A DNA stretch of 64,000 nt from Rhizobium esperanzae (lineage in GTDB: Bacteria > Pseudomonadota > Alphaproteobacteria > Rhizobiales > Rhizobiaceae), in assembly GCF_002204185.1 (NCBI RefSeq), contig NZ_MXPU01000009.1, positions 1 through 64,000 on the forward strand. Direction: 5' to 3'. Under the pieces are notes generated by a model, which did no database searches, was not told the origin of the DNA, and was given only the letters and a program-made list of their open reading frames with translations. This document shows, one piece after another, positions 17,176 through 26,419 of this stretch (the first letter of the stretch is position 1; each line of letters begins with the position of its first letter). The translations under genes were made by a program, and so were the position numbers.

Positions 17176-17503
17176 AATATACCTCCCGAGGGGCCGCAGT
17201 CGCATGGGCCCGTTTGCGAATTACGGCCGGCCGATGCGCGCCCCCTCCTAGGGCCGCCGCAAAAACGCGACGAGTGGCATAGGTTCCGATCGCTCTCTGA
17301 CGGTATACAAGAATCTTAATTAGTAAATAGTATTATCAATGCACATCAAAACATTTCATCGCGGAACAGTGAGAATGAAGTTTTACAGTGAGGATTGGCA
17401 AGCATTGCAGGCGTTCGCGCGATTGCCAGCACTTTCGGATAAATGCTAATATTAATTACCTAAACCGCCATTCCTTCTAAGATCCGGAGATCATTCCCCC
17501 CGA
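17176..17503. promoter_or_regulatory. Divergent promoter region between sugar operon and lacI-type gene
   Basis: This 328-bp region is more AT-rich than its surroundings (for example the TTAATTAGTAAATAGTATTA region near 17314-17333, and TAATATTAATTA near 17447). It should hold both promoters and the operator for the neighbouring LacI protein. I did not find a convincing palindrome of LacI type, so no operator is placed. Confidence 0.5.
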
Positions 17504-18607
17504 ATGCGAAAGCCTAAGACCCGAAAGAATCCTGAAATGGATAAGCCCGCCCGCGTGACCATGATGGACATCGCGGCAGCGGCCGGCTGCTCACAGGCTG
17601 CTGTTTCCTTCGTGCTCAACGACACGCCCGGCACCCGCATCTCACAGCAGACGCGCGACCGCGTATTGGAGGCGGCGCGCGCCCTCGGCTACATGGGGAC
17701 AAGCTATACTATGAAGGCCTCTTATTCGGGCCTGGACAATGTGATTGGTTTCGCCGTGGATCAGCTCGCTACCAGCCCGGAAGCGATTGTCGCGATCGAG
17801 GGCGCCCGCCAAGCGTCGTGGAATACGGGCAACGTGCTGTTGGTTACCCAAACGCTCGGTGATCCCGTCATGGAGCCAAAAGCAATCAAGGCTCTGACGA
17901 ACGGGGGCATATCCGCACTCATATACATGACAATCTATACCAGAGAGGTCAAACTCCCTTCTTATGTCTGTGAACTCAACATCCCGACGGTATTGTTGAA
18001 CTGCTACACGGCGGATCACGCCTTTCCAGCCGTGGTGCCAAGTGAAATCGCCGGCGGCCAGAGCTCCACCCGGCATCTGATCACGCACGGCCACCATCGC
18101 ATAGGGACGATCACTGGTGAAATCTGGATGCAGGCTGCACAAGACCGGCTGACGGGATACCGCCGCGCACTGGCGACCGCCGATATACCCTTCGATCCGG
18201 AATTAGTCGTTGAAGGCGACTGGTCGGCCGGTGCCGGCTACTCCGCTACGATGCAATTGCTTGCTTTGCAGGAACCCCCGACCGCGATTTTCTGCCAGAA
18301 CGATCGCACTGCCGTGGGATGCTACGAAGCGCTCAAAGATGCTGGCCTTCGCATTCCCCAGGACATGTCGGTGGTCGGTTATGACGACGAAGAAATTTCG
18401 AGACATCTGGTACCGGCGCTGACCACTTCGGTCCTTCCGCACCTCGCCATGGGTCAGTGGGCGATTGAACATCTCAACCTGCAGACCATGCCCGGCAAGC
18501 GCTACCCAATTACGAAGCTCGAATGCTCGCTGGTCAATCGTCATTCCGTCGCTGCGCCGAGGGCCAAGGCGCGGCATATCTTCGATGGCGCGCAAGCGCC
18601 GAGATAG
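17504..18607 (+). CDS. LacI-family transcriptional regulator of the adjacent sugar operon
   Basis: Repressor of 367 residues. The LacI helix-turn-helix (MDIAAAAGCSQAAVSFVLND) begins about residue 21, followed by the hinge (RVLEAARALGY) and a sugar-binding-protein-like effector domain with PTAIFCQNDRTAVGCYEAL and DMSVVGYDDEE. The start could be ATG at 17504 or the in-frame ATG at 17537 (MDKPARVTMM); neither has a strong ribosome-binding site at normal spacing. It is transcribed divergently from the sugar ABC operon at 13528-17175, which makes that operon the likely target and the transported sugar, or a derivative, the likely inducer. Confidence 0.9.
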   Translation: MRKPKTRKNPEMDKPARVTMMDIAAAAGCSQAAVSFVLNDTPGTRISQQTRDRVLEAARALGYMGTSYTMKASYSGLDNVIGFAVDQLATSPEAIVAIEGARQASWNTGNVLLVTQTLGDPVMEPKAIKALTNGGISALIYMTIYTREVKLPSYVCELNIPTVLLNCYTADHAFPAVVPSEIAGGQSSTRHLITHGHHRIGTITGEIWMQAAQDRLTGYRRALATADIPFDPELVVEGDWSAGAGYSATMQLLALQEPPTAIFCQNDRTAVGCYEALKDAGLRIPQDMSVVGYDDEEISRHLVPALTTSVLPHLAMGQWAIEHLNLQTMPGKRYPITKLECSLVNRHSVAAPRAKARHIFDGAQAPR

Positions 18608-18699
18608 GCACGAGAAACGCCCGTCGGGCGTGACAGGGGCTGACGCATGGCGCCTGTCTCGGACGCATCATGCTCTAACTATCATTAGCACAGAATACA

Positions 18700-18987
18700 A
18701 CGTTTGGTGCGACCCGCCATTCGCCGAACCCTTGCCGGAAGAAACAAGGCGGGTTTCGGCATCGGCCTCATCTCGAGGGCAGCCTGTTCCACAAAGGCCG
18801 CCGGCGCCTCGATCTCTCGTATGAACCGCAAGTTCTAAACGACATCGTTAATGAGCAGAGGACTCTCGATACTCGCGGCTTCGAGCTGGGCAATAGACCA
18901 ATCCGCCCATTCCGAGTGGTCAGTTACGAGGTCCAGGAACACATTGGTATCAACGAAGGCCACGGTTTCCCGCGCGTCAAAGCCATG
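18700..18987 (-). pseudogene. VapC-like PIN-domain toxin, frameshifted
   Basis: The minus strand encodes RETVAFVDTNVFLDLVTDH, the N-terminus of a PIN-domain ribonuclease with its first metal-binding Asp (FVDTN). It continues to SPLLINDVV and hits a stop at 18835. The rest of the family sequence (RFIREIEA, AFVEQAALEMRPMPKPALFL) continues beyond the stop and then loses frame. The normal start is also missing, because the junction with the upstream antitoxin is altered. The toxin should be inactive. Confidence 0.65.
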
Positions 18988-19192
18988 ATAGCGTCGGTAT
19001 CGAGGCCCTTGCCGGCATGGCCGCGCAGCTTCTCGCAGCGGCTTGCCGGCCGTTTCTTGTCGGCGCGCGTCAGAACCACACTGCCGTCGGCAGCACGATG
19101 AAAATCGACCTGGCTGCCAGGAACGATGCCAAGGATGTTCCGTACAGGCTTCGGAATAGTCACTGCCCTTTCGCAGCAACGGTCGTGGCCAT
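18960..19192 (-). pseudogene. AbrB/VapB-type antitoxin, frameshifted
   Basis: From ATG at 19192 the frame reads MATTVAAKGQ and stops at TGA. One missing base would restore the family sequence GQVTIPKPVRNILGIVPGSQ, which continues in the next frame through VDFHRAADGSVVLTRADK to IMALTRG. This is a SpoVT/AbrB-fold antitoxin. Together with the broken VapC downstream it forms a dead toxin-antitoxin pair. Both genes being damaged fits relaxed selection after toxin loss. Confidence 0.65.
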
Positions 19193-19248
19193 AGCGAACG
19201 CCTTCTGTGTAATACTCTCCAAGAAGACGGCAAAATTCAAGATGGCCG

Positions 19249-20000
19249 CTAAGCCGCCATCGATCGGTAGAGCCATTCGGAGAGCTTCTGGGTCGCCACG
19301 CGCGCGCCGACATGAGGCAGCAACACGTCACCGGTGAGTTCGACGCCGAAATACGAGGTGGAAGGATCGGCGATCACCTGTCGCTGGTCTTCGTTGGCGG
19401 CGAGATAGATCCGGGCAATTTCATCGATGCCGAACTGTTCGGGGCCGCCGATCTCGATGATGTTGCCCAAGGGATCTCCTGTCGCCAGTTCCGCCAGGAA
19501 TGCCGCGACTTCATGAGCCGCGACCGGCCTCGACGAGGCCGGAGGCAAACGAACGACGTTGCCCTCGGCGCCGATGTCGATCACGCCGTTGATGAATTCG
19601 TAAAACTGCGTCGAGCGGACAATCGTGTAGGGACGAGCCGAGGCCCGAACGAGATTTTCCTGCACCGCTTTCGCGCGGAAATAATCGCTTTCGACGAGGC
19701 GCGGCGTGCCAACGACAGAAAGCGCGAGATAATGCCGGACGCGGGCTTCCGCCGCGGCTGCGAGCAGGTTCTTCGTCGATGCCTTGAAGAAATCGAGCGC
19801 GAATTATCGCCGAAGGAGGCGGCATTGGTCACATCGACTACGACTTCGGCACCTGTCATTGCCGCTTCCAGGCCCTTGCCGGTCACCGTATCGACGCCGA
19901 GCGACAGAGATGCGGCCGCGACGTCGTGGCCCGAGCGCCGCAAATCCGCCGCCAGTTGCGTTCCGATAAGGCCGCTTGCTCCCGCTACCACGATTTTCAT
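19249..20000 (-). pseudogene. NAD(P)-binding oxidoreductase (NmrA/SDR-like), single frameshift
   Basis: The protein opens MKIVVAGASGLIGTQLAADL, a Rossmann GxSGxIG motif, and stays in frame to NAASFGDN near 19800. Loss of one base then moves the family sequence (ALDFFKASTKNLLAAAAEA, ALSVVGTPRLVESDYFRAKA) to another frame, which continues through ARPYTIVRSTQFYEFING to the stop at 19249. Joined, it would be about 250 residues, a normal NmrA-like or atypical SDR length. Apart from this single frameshift it looks intact, so the mutation is recent or a sequencing error. Substrate unknown. Confidence 0.75.
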
Positions 20001-20222
20001 GTCGGCCTCCTCTGTTGCATCGTCCTCGTGCTTGCGCGGATGGAGAATGGCCGGAACGCCGAGCGCATTCCATCATGCCTGAGGTCGAACGTCCGAGACG
20101 CAGGGCATAGCGAAGCCAGCCCAAAGTTTAGGATGCCTCATCGGAAACACAAAAGGCTACGCCAGGGGACGAAAAATCGGCTCCATTCCCGCGCAATGCA
20201 TGGGTTTCCATGAGTTGCGGTT

Positions 20223-23200
20223 GTGGCGCGGCAAGATTACGGTTTCAATATGAGCGCGCCGGCCCCGAAATGGAAAACAACTGCTGCAGGACATGCTGAC
20301 GATTCCCCGGCTTTGCCTGTCCGGCCGGAGCGATGGATGGAAACAGTCTGGTCGCAACGCCCCCCATTTCTGCGTCTGGCGCTTTTCTTCCTCGCCTATG
20401 TGCTCGCCTGCGGCTTCGCCCAGTCGCTCGCGGTGGTGCCGGGAACCGGTATTTCCATCTGGCCTCCGGCCGGGCTGTTCATCGCGACCCTCATCCTCGC
20501 CTCCCGACCCAGCTGGCCGTGGTGGATAGTGGCGGGCTGCCTGGCGGAGATGTTCAGCAACGTCCTGTGGTTCCATAGTCCGCAAGTTGCGGCCTTCCTG
20601 ATCTATATCGGCAACGCTCTCGAAGCGATGGTCGCGGCATGGCTCGTCAACCGGACTTTGAAGCTTCCGGTTCGGCTCGAAACCCTGCAGGAAGTGACCG
20701 CATTCGTCGTCATCAGCGCCGGAATTGCGCCAATCGTCAGCGCGACCGTCGGAAGCGCCACGCTTGCCTGGTTCAGCATCCAGTCGCAATCCTTCCTGAC
20801 GGCTTGGCCCTTATGGTGGATCGGAGACGCGACCGGTGTCCTGATCGTGGCGCCGCTGGCGCTGGTCCTCTTCCACAGCTGGCGCGGCAAGACCCAGCTT
20901 TCGATTGGGCAATGGGTGGAAGCGGCCGTCCTGGCGCTGATCTTTCTCGGCGTCGCCACGCTTTCGCTGAGTGGCTATCTCCCCTTCGCCTATATCATCA
21001 TGCCGCCTCTTCTCTGGGCCGCGGTCCGCTTCGAATTCAAGGGAGCGGCGGTGTCGCTCGCTCTCCTCGCCCTGATCACCGCCGTCTTCACGATAACCGG
21101 CGCCAGCCAGTTTGCCGGCGATCCGGAGTCCCAGAGACACAATCAGGTCATGCTGCAGCTTTTCCTGGCGATCTCGGCATTCTCAGCGCTGATCGTCGCC
21201 GCCATATCGCGTCAGCATCAGCTGGCGGTGCTTTCGTTGCGCCAGAGCGTGGAAGCGCTCAGCGAAAGGGAACGGGAACTGTCGCAGCTCGTGGACATGG
21301 TGCCGAGCCATGTCTGGCGCCTGAGACCCGACGGCGAGCCTACCTTCTTCAACAAGCGTATGGTCGATTTCCTCGGCCTTGACGTAGGGGACTCCGACAA
21401 GCCGGATATGAGCCGGCTGGAAGCGCTTTTTCAGGCCATCGTTCATCCCGATGATGCGGCCGAATTCAGCACTGCCCTCAGCCATTGCCTCATCACCGGC
21501 GAGACCTTCGCCATGCGCTACCGGCTGCGCCGTGCCGACGGTGTTTATCGATGGATGTCGAGCCGCGCCGAGCCGCTGAGGGATCAGGCCGGCAACATCC
21601 TCCAATGGTACGGGCTTTGCCATGACATTGACGATCAGGTCCATGCCGAAGAGGCGGTCAGACAAAGCGAACGGCAGCTTCAGCAGATGATCGACGCCGT
21701 TCCGGTCCGAGTGTGGAGCGTTGAGCCGGCGGGCAGGTCGATCTACTTCAACAAACGCTACCAGGATCACTTCCGCGCAGTCATTGCCGATTTCGAAGCG
21801 ATCGGCGAGCCGAGCATCGAAGATCTGCTGCAGCAGCTGATCCATCCCGAGGATGCCCCCGAGGTTCAGCATACGCTGCGGAACTGCTTCGAAACCGGCG
21901 GCGGTACGGTGATGCGGTTTCGCTGGCGCGAACAGGACGGCGTCTACCGCTGGGCCGAATGCAGAGTGGAACCGCGGCGCGATGATGATGGAAAAGTTGT
22001 GCAGTGGTACGGGGTTTCTCTCGACGTCGACGAAGAGGTGCGTGCGCTGGAGGCCTTGCGTGACCGCGAGCGCGAGCTCTCGCAACTCGTGGACATGGTC
22101 CCGGTTCACATTGCCCGCATGGCGCCCAACGGCGAACCAACGTTCTTCAGCCGGCGTACACTGCAATCCATCGGGGTGGATGATGTCGCAGCCTGGGACA
22201 AGCCTGATATCAGCCGCTCGGCGGCCATCATCGGGGCGACCGTGCATCCCGAGGATGGACCCCGCATGAGAGAGGTGCTCGCGCGCGCGCTTGCGACCGG
22301 GGAGCCTTACACGATACGATATCGCCGGCGTCGGGCGGACGGCGAATATCGCTGGATGGAAGGCCGAGCCGAGCCGTTGCGGGATCAGAATGGAGCGATC
22401 GTGCAATGGTACGCGGCTGCGATCGACATCGATGACGAGGTGCGCGCGCAACAGGCTCTGCGTGAGCGGGAACGGGAGTTATCGCAGCTCGTCGACATCG
22501 TGCCGAGCCTTCTCTGGCGCCTGAATGCGGAGGGAGAGCCGACCTTCTTTAATAAGCGGCTGATCAATTTTCTCGGTCCCGATATTGCAGACACAGGCAA
22601 ACCGGGTACGAACCGGCTGTCCGCCATCATTGAAGCCGCCATCCATCCCGACGATGCGGAAAGCCTTGGCGAGGCGCTGAGGCATTCCTTCGCCACCGGC
22701 GAGCGCTTCTCCAAACAGTATCGCCTGCGGCGCGCCGATGGCATCTACCGCTGGGTCAGAGGCAGCGCGGAGCCGCTGAGGGACGAAAGCGGGCGGATCA
22801 TTCAATGGTACGGTCTGACGCATGACATAGACGATCAACTGCGCATCGAGGAGGAGTTGCGCGAGAGGGAACGGTCGCTCTGGCAGATCGTCGAAACACT
22901 GCCTGCGATGATCGATTGTGCGGCTCCGGATGGAGAACCGGTATACCGCAACCCTCAACTGCGCGACTTCCTCGGATATAAGCTCGAAGAGCTTGATGGA
23001 ACGGGAAAAACCCGGCTGGACGGCACACTCGATGCCGGCGTTCATCCCGACGACTTGGCGAGTGTCAAAGAGAACTATGCCCATTCATTGCGCACCGGCG
23101 AGCCCTATGCGCGCCGGCATCGTCTGCGGCGGTTCGATGGCGAATATCGCTGGGTCGAGACGCGGGCTGCGCCGATGCGCAATGCCGAAGGCGTGATCGT

Positions 23201-23975
23201 CCAGTGGAATGTCATCTGCCTCGATATCGACGCCGAAGTTCGGGCAGAGGAAGATCTCCGTCAGGCGCGAGAGGGCCTTGCAAGATCGAGTCAGGTGGCA
23301 AGCCTTGCCGAACTCTCGGCCTCCATCGCCCACGAGGTGAACCAGCCGCTCGCAGCCGTCGTCGCCAACTCGCATGCCTGCCAGCGCTGGCTGATGGCCG
23401 AACCGCCGAATCTTGAGCGAGCGCAGCGGACGGTCGAGCGCATTATCCGCGACGCCAATTCGGCCGCGGATGTCGTCAGCCGCATCCGCGCCCTGTTCAA
23501 ACAATCCGCAGACAGGAGGGTACAAACGGCGCTTTCGGGCATCGTCAACGAAGCGCGTAACCTCATGGCCGACGAGATGGCACGCCGTCGCGCCCGCATG
23601 GAGGTGGAGGTCGATGGCAACCTTCCGCTCATCGCCATCGATCGCGTCCAAATCCAGCAAGTTCTGATCAACCTCATCCGCAACGGCATCGAGGCGATGG
23701 ACGCCATTGCCGGCGACAGGGTGATCGAGATGCGTGTGCGTCATGTGGGAAATGCCATCCAGACCGAAATCAGCGACCGCGGCGAGGGAATCGAATTCCC
23801 CGAGAAGATGTTCGAGCCGTTCTTCACGACCAAGGAAAACGGCATGGGCATGGGGCTGGCGATCTGCCGCTCGATCGTCGAACTGCATGGCGGACGATTG
23901 TGGGCGGAGAAGAACCAACCGCACGGAGCGACGTTGATCTTTTCATTGCCGGTTGAAACGAAGGCGGCGTCATGA
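20223..23975 (+). CDS. MASE1 / five-PAS sensor histidine kinase
   Basis: This 1250-residue membrane sensor kinase begins with a MASE1 integral-membrane domain (about 45-340; FLAYVLACGFAQSL, GTGISIWPPAGL, WWIGDATGVLIVAPLA). Five PAS/PAC units follow, starting near residues 349, 482, 616, 749 and 882, each ending with an 'RWxxxRxxPLRD...QWYG' stretch. The kinase core has the H-box ELSASIAHEVNQPLAAV (His1037), N-box LINLIRNGIEAM, DRGEGI, FEPFFTTKENG and GMGMGLAI. The core resembles FixL-type kinases. GTG at 20223 is used as start; ATG at 20250 is equally possible, and neither has a clear ribosome-binding site. It overlaps the next gene (ATGA), which encodes a FixJ-like regulator, its likely partner. 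Confidence 0.93.
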   Translation: MARQDYGFNMSAPAPKWKTTAAGHADDSPALPVRPERWMETVWSQRPPFLRLALFFLAYVLACGFAQSLAVVPGTGISIWPPAGLFIATLILASRPSWPWWIVAGCLAEMFSNVLWFHSPQVAAFLIYIGNALEAMVAAWLVNRTLKLPVRLETLQEVTAFVVISAGIAPIVSATVGSATLAWFSIQSQSFLTAWPLWWIGDATGVLIVAPLALVLFHSWRGKTQLSIGQWVEAAVLALIFLGVATLSLSGYLPFAYIIMPPLLWAAVRFEFKGAAVSLALLALITAVFTITGASQFAGDPESQRHNQVMLQLFLAISAFSALIVAAISRQHQLAVLSLRQSVEALSERERELSQLVDMVPSHVWRLRPDGEPTFFNKRMVDFLGLDVGDSDKPDMSRLEALFQAIVHPDDAAEFSTALSHCLITGETFAMRYRLRRADGVYRWMSSRAEPLRDQAGNILQWYGLCHDIDDQVHAEEAVRQSERQLQQMIDAVPVRVWSVEPAGRSIYFNKRYQDHFRAVIADFEAIGEPSIEDLLQQLIHPEDAPEVQHTLRNCFETGGGTVMRFRWREQDGVYRWAECRVEPRRDDDGKVVQWYGVSLDVDEEVRALEALRDRERELSQLVDMVPVHIARMAPNGEPTFFSRRTLQSIGVDDVAAWDKPDISRSAAIIGATVHPEDGPRMREVLARALATGEPYTIRYRRRRADGEYRWMEGRAEPLRDQNGAIVQWYAAAIDIDDEVRAQQALRERERELSQLVDIVPSLLWRLNAEGEPTFFNKRLINFLGPDIADTGKPGTNRLSAIIEAAIHPDDAESLGEALRHSFATGERFSKQYRLRRADGIYRWVRGSAEPLRDESGRIIQWYGLTHDIDDQLRIEEELRERERSLWQIVETLPAMIDCAAPDGEPVYRNPQLRDFLGYKLEELDGTGKTRLDGTLDAGVHPDDLASVKENYAHSLRTGEPYARRHRLRRFDGEYRWVETRAAPMRNAEGVIVQWNVICLDIDAEVRAEEDLRQAREGLARSSQVASLAELSASIAHEVNQPLAAVVANSHACQRWLMAEPPNLERAQRTVERIIRDANSAADVVSRIRALFKQSADRRVQTALSGIVNEARNLMADEMARRRARMEVEVDGNLPLIAIDRVQIQQVLINLIRNGIEAMDAIAGDRVIEMRVRHVGNAIQTEISDRGEGIEFPEKMFEPFFTTKENGMGMGLAICRSIVELHGGRLWAEKNQPHGATLIFSLPVETKAAS

Positions 23976-24613
23976 CGACCGATGACCATATCGTCTTCAT
24001 CGTAGATGACGATGAACGGATCCGGGAGGCTCTCGGCGAGCTGCTGGACTCGCATGGCATACGCGCCATCGCCTTCGAGTCGGCCTGCGACTATGTGCAA
24101 GCAGACAAGCCGGATGTTCCCGCCTGCCTTATCCTCGATATCGAACTGCCCGATATCAACGGCCTCGACCTGCAGAGGCAGATCGCGGATGGCGATCATC
24201 CGCCGATCGTCTTCATCACCGGACATGGGGACATCCCCTCCTCCGTGCGCGCCATCAAGCGCGGCGCGGTGGATTTTCTCACCAAGCCGTTCAGCGATGA
24301 GCACCTTATGGCGGCAATCCAGGCGGCGATCGCCCAGGATCGGAAAAAGAGGGCCGAGCGAGCCGAACTCGGCATGCTGAGACAACACTATCTCGACCTG
24401 ACACCGCGCGAACGTGAGGTGTTGCCGCTCGTCGTCAGCGGCCTCCTCAACAAGCAGGCGGCGGCGGAACTGGGGATCAGCGAAGTCACGCTGCAGATCC
24501 ACAGAAGAAACGTGATGCAGAAGATGGCGGCGGCATCGCTCGCCGACCTCGTCCGCATCGCGGAGAAACTGGAAATACCGATAACCCACTCGCGCCGGGT
24601 GGGAGGGAATTGA
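23972..24613 (+). CDS. FixJ/NarL-type response regulator
   Basis: Response regulator of 213 residues with an N-terminal receiver (acidic triad VDDD at 11-14, phospho-acceptor Asp56 in LILDIELPD, Lys in FLTKPF) and a C-terminal LuxR-type helix-turn-helix (LTPREREVLPLVVSGLLNKQ, then AAELGISEVTLQIHRRNVM). It overlaps the kinase gene by four bases, so it is very probably the kinase's direct target. DNA targets are unknown. Confidence 0.94.
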   Translation: MTTDDHIVFIVDDDERIREALGELLDSHGIRAIAFESACDYVQADKPDVPACLILDIELPDINGLDLQRQIADGDHPPIVFITGHGDIPSSVRAIKRGAVDFLTKPFSDEHLMAAIQAAIAQDRKKRAERAELGMLRQHYLDLTPREREVLPLVVSGLLNKQAAAELGISEVTLQIHRRNVMQKMAAASLADLVRIAEKLEIPITHSRRVGGN

Positions 24614-24615
24614 AC

Positions 24616-24993
24616 ATGAACAAGACAAGACATGTCGTGGCGATTGTCGATGACGATCCAAGACTCCTTGAATCGATGAGCGACCTTCTGGAATCGGCGG
24701 GCTATGTCGCCCGCGGCTTCTCGTCGGCAGGCTCGCTGCTCGTCGCCGGGCTGTCGGACCTGGATCTGCTCATCACCGACATCGGAATGCCCGGCATAGA
24801 CGGCTTCGAACTTCGTGATCTCGTCAGGAAATCCCGTCCGGAGCTGCCGGTTTTCCTGATCACGGGCCGTCACGAGATCGCGGATCAGGGCCGCGCTCAA
24901 GGCGCCGGCGGATTCTTCCGCAAGCCATTCGATGCCCAGGCCCTGATCGCGGCCATCGCCAATGCCTTGCACAAATCGAGAGATGGAGGGTGA
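24616..24993 (+). CDS. Single-domain receiver protein
   Basis: A stand-alone receiver of 125 residues without an output domain. It has VDDD near residue 11, the phospho-acceptor Asp55 in LLITDIGMPGIDGFEL and the switch Lys in GGFFRKPFDAQ. The start is ATG at 24616 after GGAGGG; a TTG at 24610 is in frame. It lies between two FixJ-like regulators and could be a phosphate sink or a relay step. That role is inference. Confidence 0.9.
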   Translation: MNKTRHVVAIVDDDPRLLESMSDLLESAGYVARGFSSAGSLLVAGLSDLDLLITDIGMPGIDGFELRDLVRKSRPELPVFLITGRHEIADQGRAQGAGGFFRKPFDAQALIAAIANALHKSRDGG

Positions 24994-24994
24994 C

Positions 24995-25687
24995 ATGAGG
25001 GTTGACCAGCCGTTCGTTCGTAGATCGGCGCCTTTGTCAGCGCAGCGTGAACGTGAAGAGGATCAGCCGCTCGTCATGATCGTGGACGACGACGCATCCA
25101 TTCGCGAGGCGCTGTCGGAGCTGATCCTGTCGGCTGGTTTTCAGCCGGTCAGCTTTGCTTCGACCCGCGAACTGCTCGACGCGGATATATTGGACAGACC
25201 CGGCTGCCTGATCCTCGATGTGCGCATGCCGGGGGCAAGCGGTCTCCACCTGCAGAGCCATCTGGCCGAGAACGGCATTGCCAAGCCGATCATCTTCCTG
25301 ACCGGCCATGGCGATATCCCGATGACCGTCCAGGCGATGAAAGCCGGCGCCGTGGATTTCCTCACCAAGCCGGCGCGGGACCAGACGCTGCTCGATGCCG
25401 TGACAGCAGCCATCGTCATGGACGGCAAACGACGAGCGGAAGCGGCGATCGCCAATCGCAATATCGAACGGCTGGAGACGCTGACGCAGCGCGAGCGCGA
25501 GGTTCTGCACGAAGTGGCGCGCGGGCGCCTCAACAAGCAGATCGCCTTCGACCTTGGCATCAGCGAGGTGACGGTCAAGCTGCATCGCAGCAATGTCATG
25601 CACAAGATGGGGGCCGCCTCGATCGGCGAACTGATCCGGGCCTGGGAAACATTGCCGGCACAGATGCGTCAGGTTGGGGCGCGTTAG
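24995..25687 (+). CDS. FixJ/NarL-type response regulator
   Basis: Response regulator of 230 residues. ATG at 24995 follows GGAGGG and the stop of the receiver gene by one base; an upstream in-frame start lies inside that gene. A short N-terminal arm (about 25 residues) leads to a receiver with VDDDASIREAL, phospho-acceptor Asp75 in LILDVRMPG and Lys in FLTKPARD. The LuxR-type output domain has LTQREREVLHEVARGRLNKQ and LGISEVTVKLHRSNVM. It is a clear paralogue of the regulator at 23972-24613. The last gene of the four-gene signalling operon. Confidence 0.93.
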   Translation: MRVDQPFVRRSAPLSAQREREEDQPLVMIVDDDASIREALSELILSAGFQPVSFASTRELLDADILDRPGCLILDVRMPGASGLHLQSHLAENGIAKPIIFLTGHGDIPMTVQAMKAGAVDFLTKPARDQTLLDAVTAAIVMDGKRRAEAAIANRNIERLETLTQREREVLHEVARGRLNKQIAFDLGISEVTVKLHRSNVMHKMGAASIGELIRAWETLPAQMRQVGAR

Positions 25688-25870
25688 CTTTTAATCAAAG
25701 AGCCAGGAACGCCGGCTGTCCATTTGATGCACGCCGTATCCGATTCACGCCAAAAAAGAGGATGCGGCGCCGGTAATGGGTTTCGGCCCCGCACGCTTGC
25801 GTTATCTCTAAATTAAAGTTCGGGGATATGACATCGTACCCGGCTTTGGTTCCCCAAAGGAGATCTCGCC

Positions 25871-26224
25871 TTGAACAATCAATCGTCAGTCGCGCCTTCC
25901 CCTAAAACCAATGCCTTCGACAACGAAGCAAACTTCCTGTCGGCCATGGGGAATGCCAAACGGCTTCACATTCTGCATCTGTTGACCGAAGGAGAAATGT
26001 CCGTAACCGTCCTGGCTGACGAAGTGGGGTTGAGCCAATCTTCGACGTCTCAGCATCTGGCAATTCTTCGAGACCAGGAACTCGTGCAAACACGAAGGGC
26101 TGCGCAGACGATCTATTATTCACTTCAATCTGACGGGGTCAGGGCAATGCTCGATACGCTCGCTGACATTTTCGGATCGCATCGTCGTACGGCGGCTGAA
26201 CGTGCCCGAGCCGTGGGCACCTAA
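25871..26224 (+). CDS. ArsR-family transcriptional regulator
   Basis: Winged-helix repressor of 117 residues. It starts with TTG at 25871, supported by AAAGGAG nine bases upstream and the lack of a better ATG. Core: ANFLSAMGNAKRLHILHLLT, then LADEVGLSQSSTSQHLAILR (recognition helix) and RRAAQTIYYSLQS (wing). No cysteine-based metal site (ELCVCDL type) is visible, so it probably senses something other than arsenic-type metals, as in the BigR/NolR subgroup of rhizobia. NolR similarity is suggestive only. It lies upstream of the nitroreductase, with about 195 bp between. Confidence 0.85.
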   Translation: MNNQSSVAPSPKTNAFDNEANFLSAMGNAKRLHILHLLTEGEMSVTVLADEVGLSQSSTSQHLAILRDQELVQTRRAAQTIYYSLQSDGVRAMLDTLADIFGSHRRTAAERARAVGT

Positions 26225-26419
26225 CGCCATTGGCGGAACGCTGATCTTTCCGCTCATGATTGGTCTCCAATTCTGCTGACATGCCCCTCGACCACGTCAA
26301 TCGCTGATGTACGTTTGATGTACGCCTCCTAGACCACGGTGTGATTACGCCTCCATTGCGAGTGGCGATAATGAACCACATCAGGAACGGAACAAACGGC
26401 CCGGCACATGGAGGCGGTC

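Noticed and set aside
21183..22451. Minus-strand open frame of 422 codons inside the kinase gene
   Set aside because: Shadow of the repeated PAS units, which explains its length and apparent internal repetition.
20223..23975. The repeated DNA within the kinase gene as a tandem repeat array
   Set aside because: The repetition is explained by duplicated PAS domains in one protein; it is not a CRISPR or satellite array. No CRISPR-like array was seen in the window.
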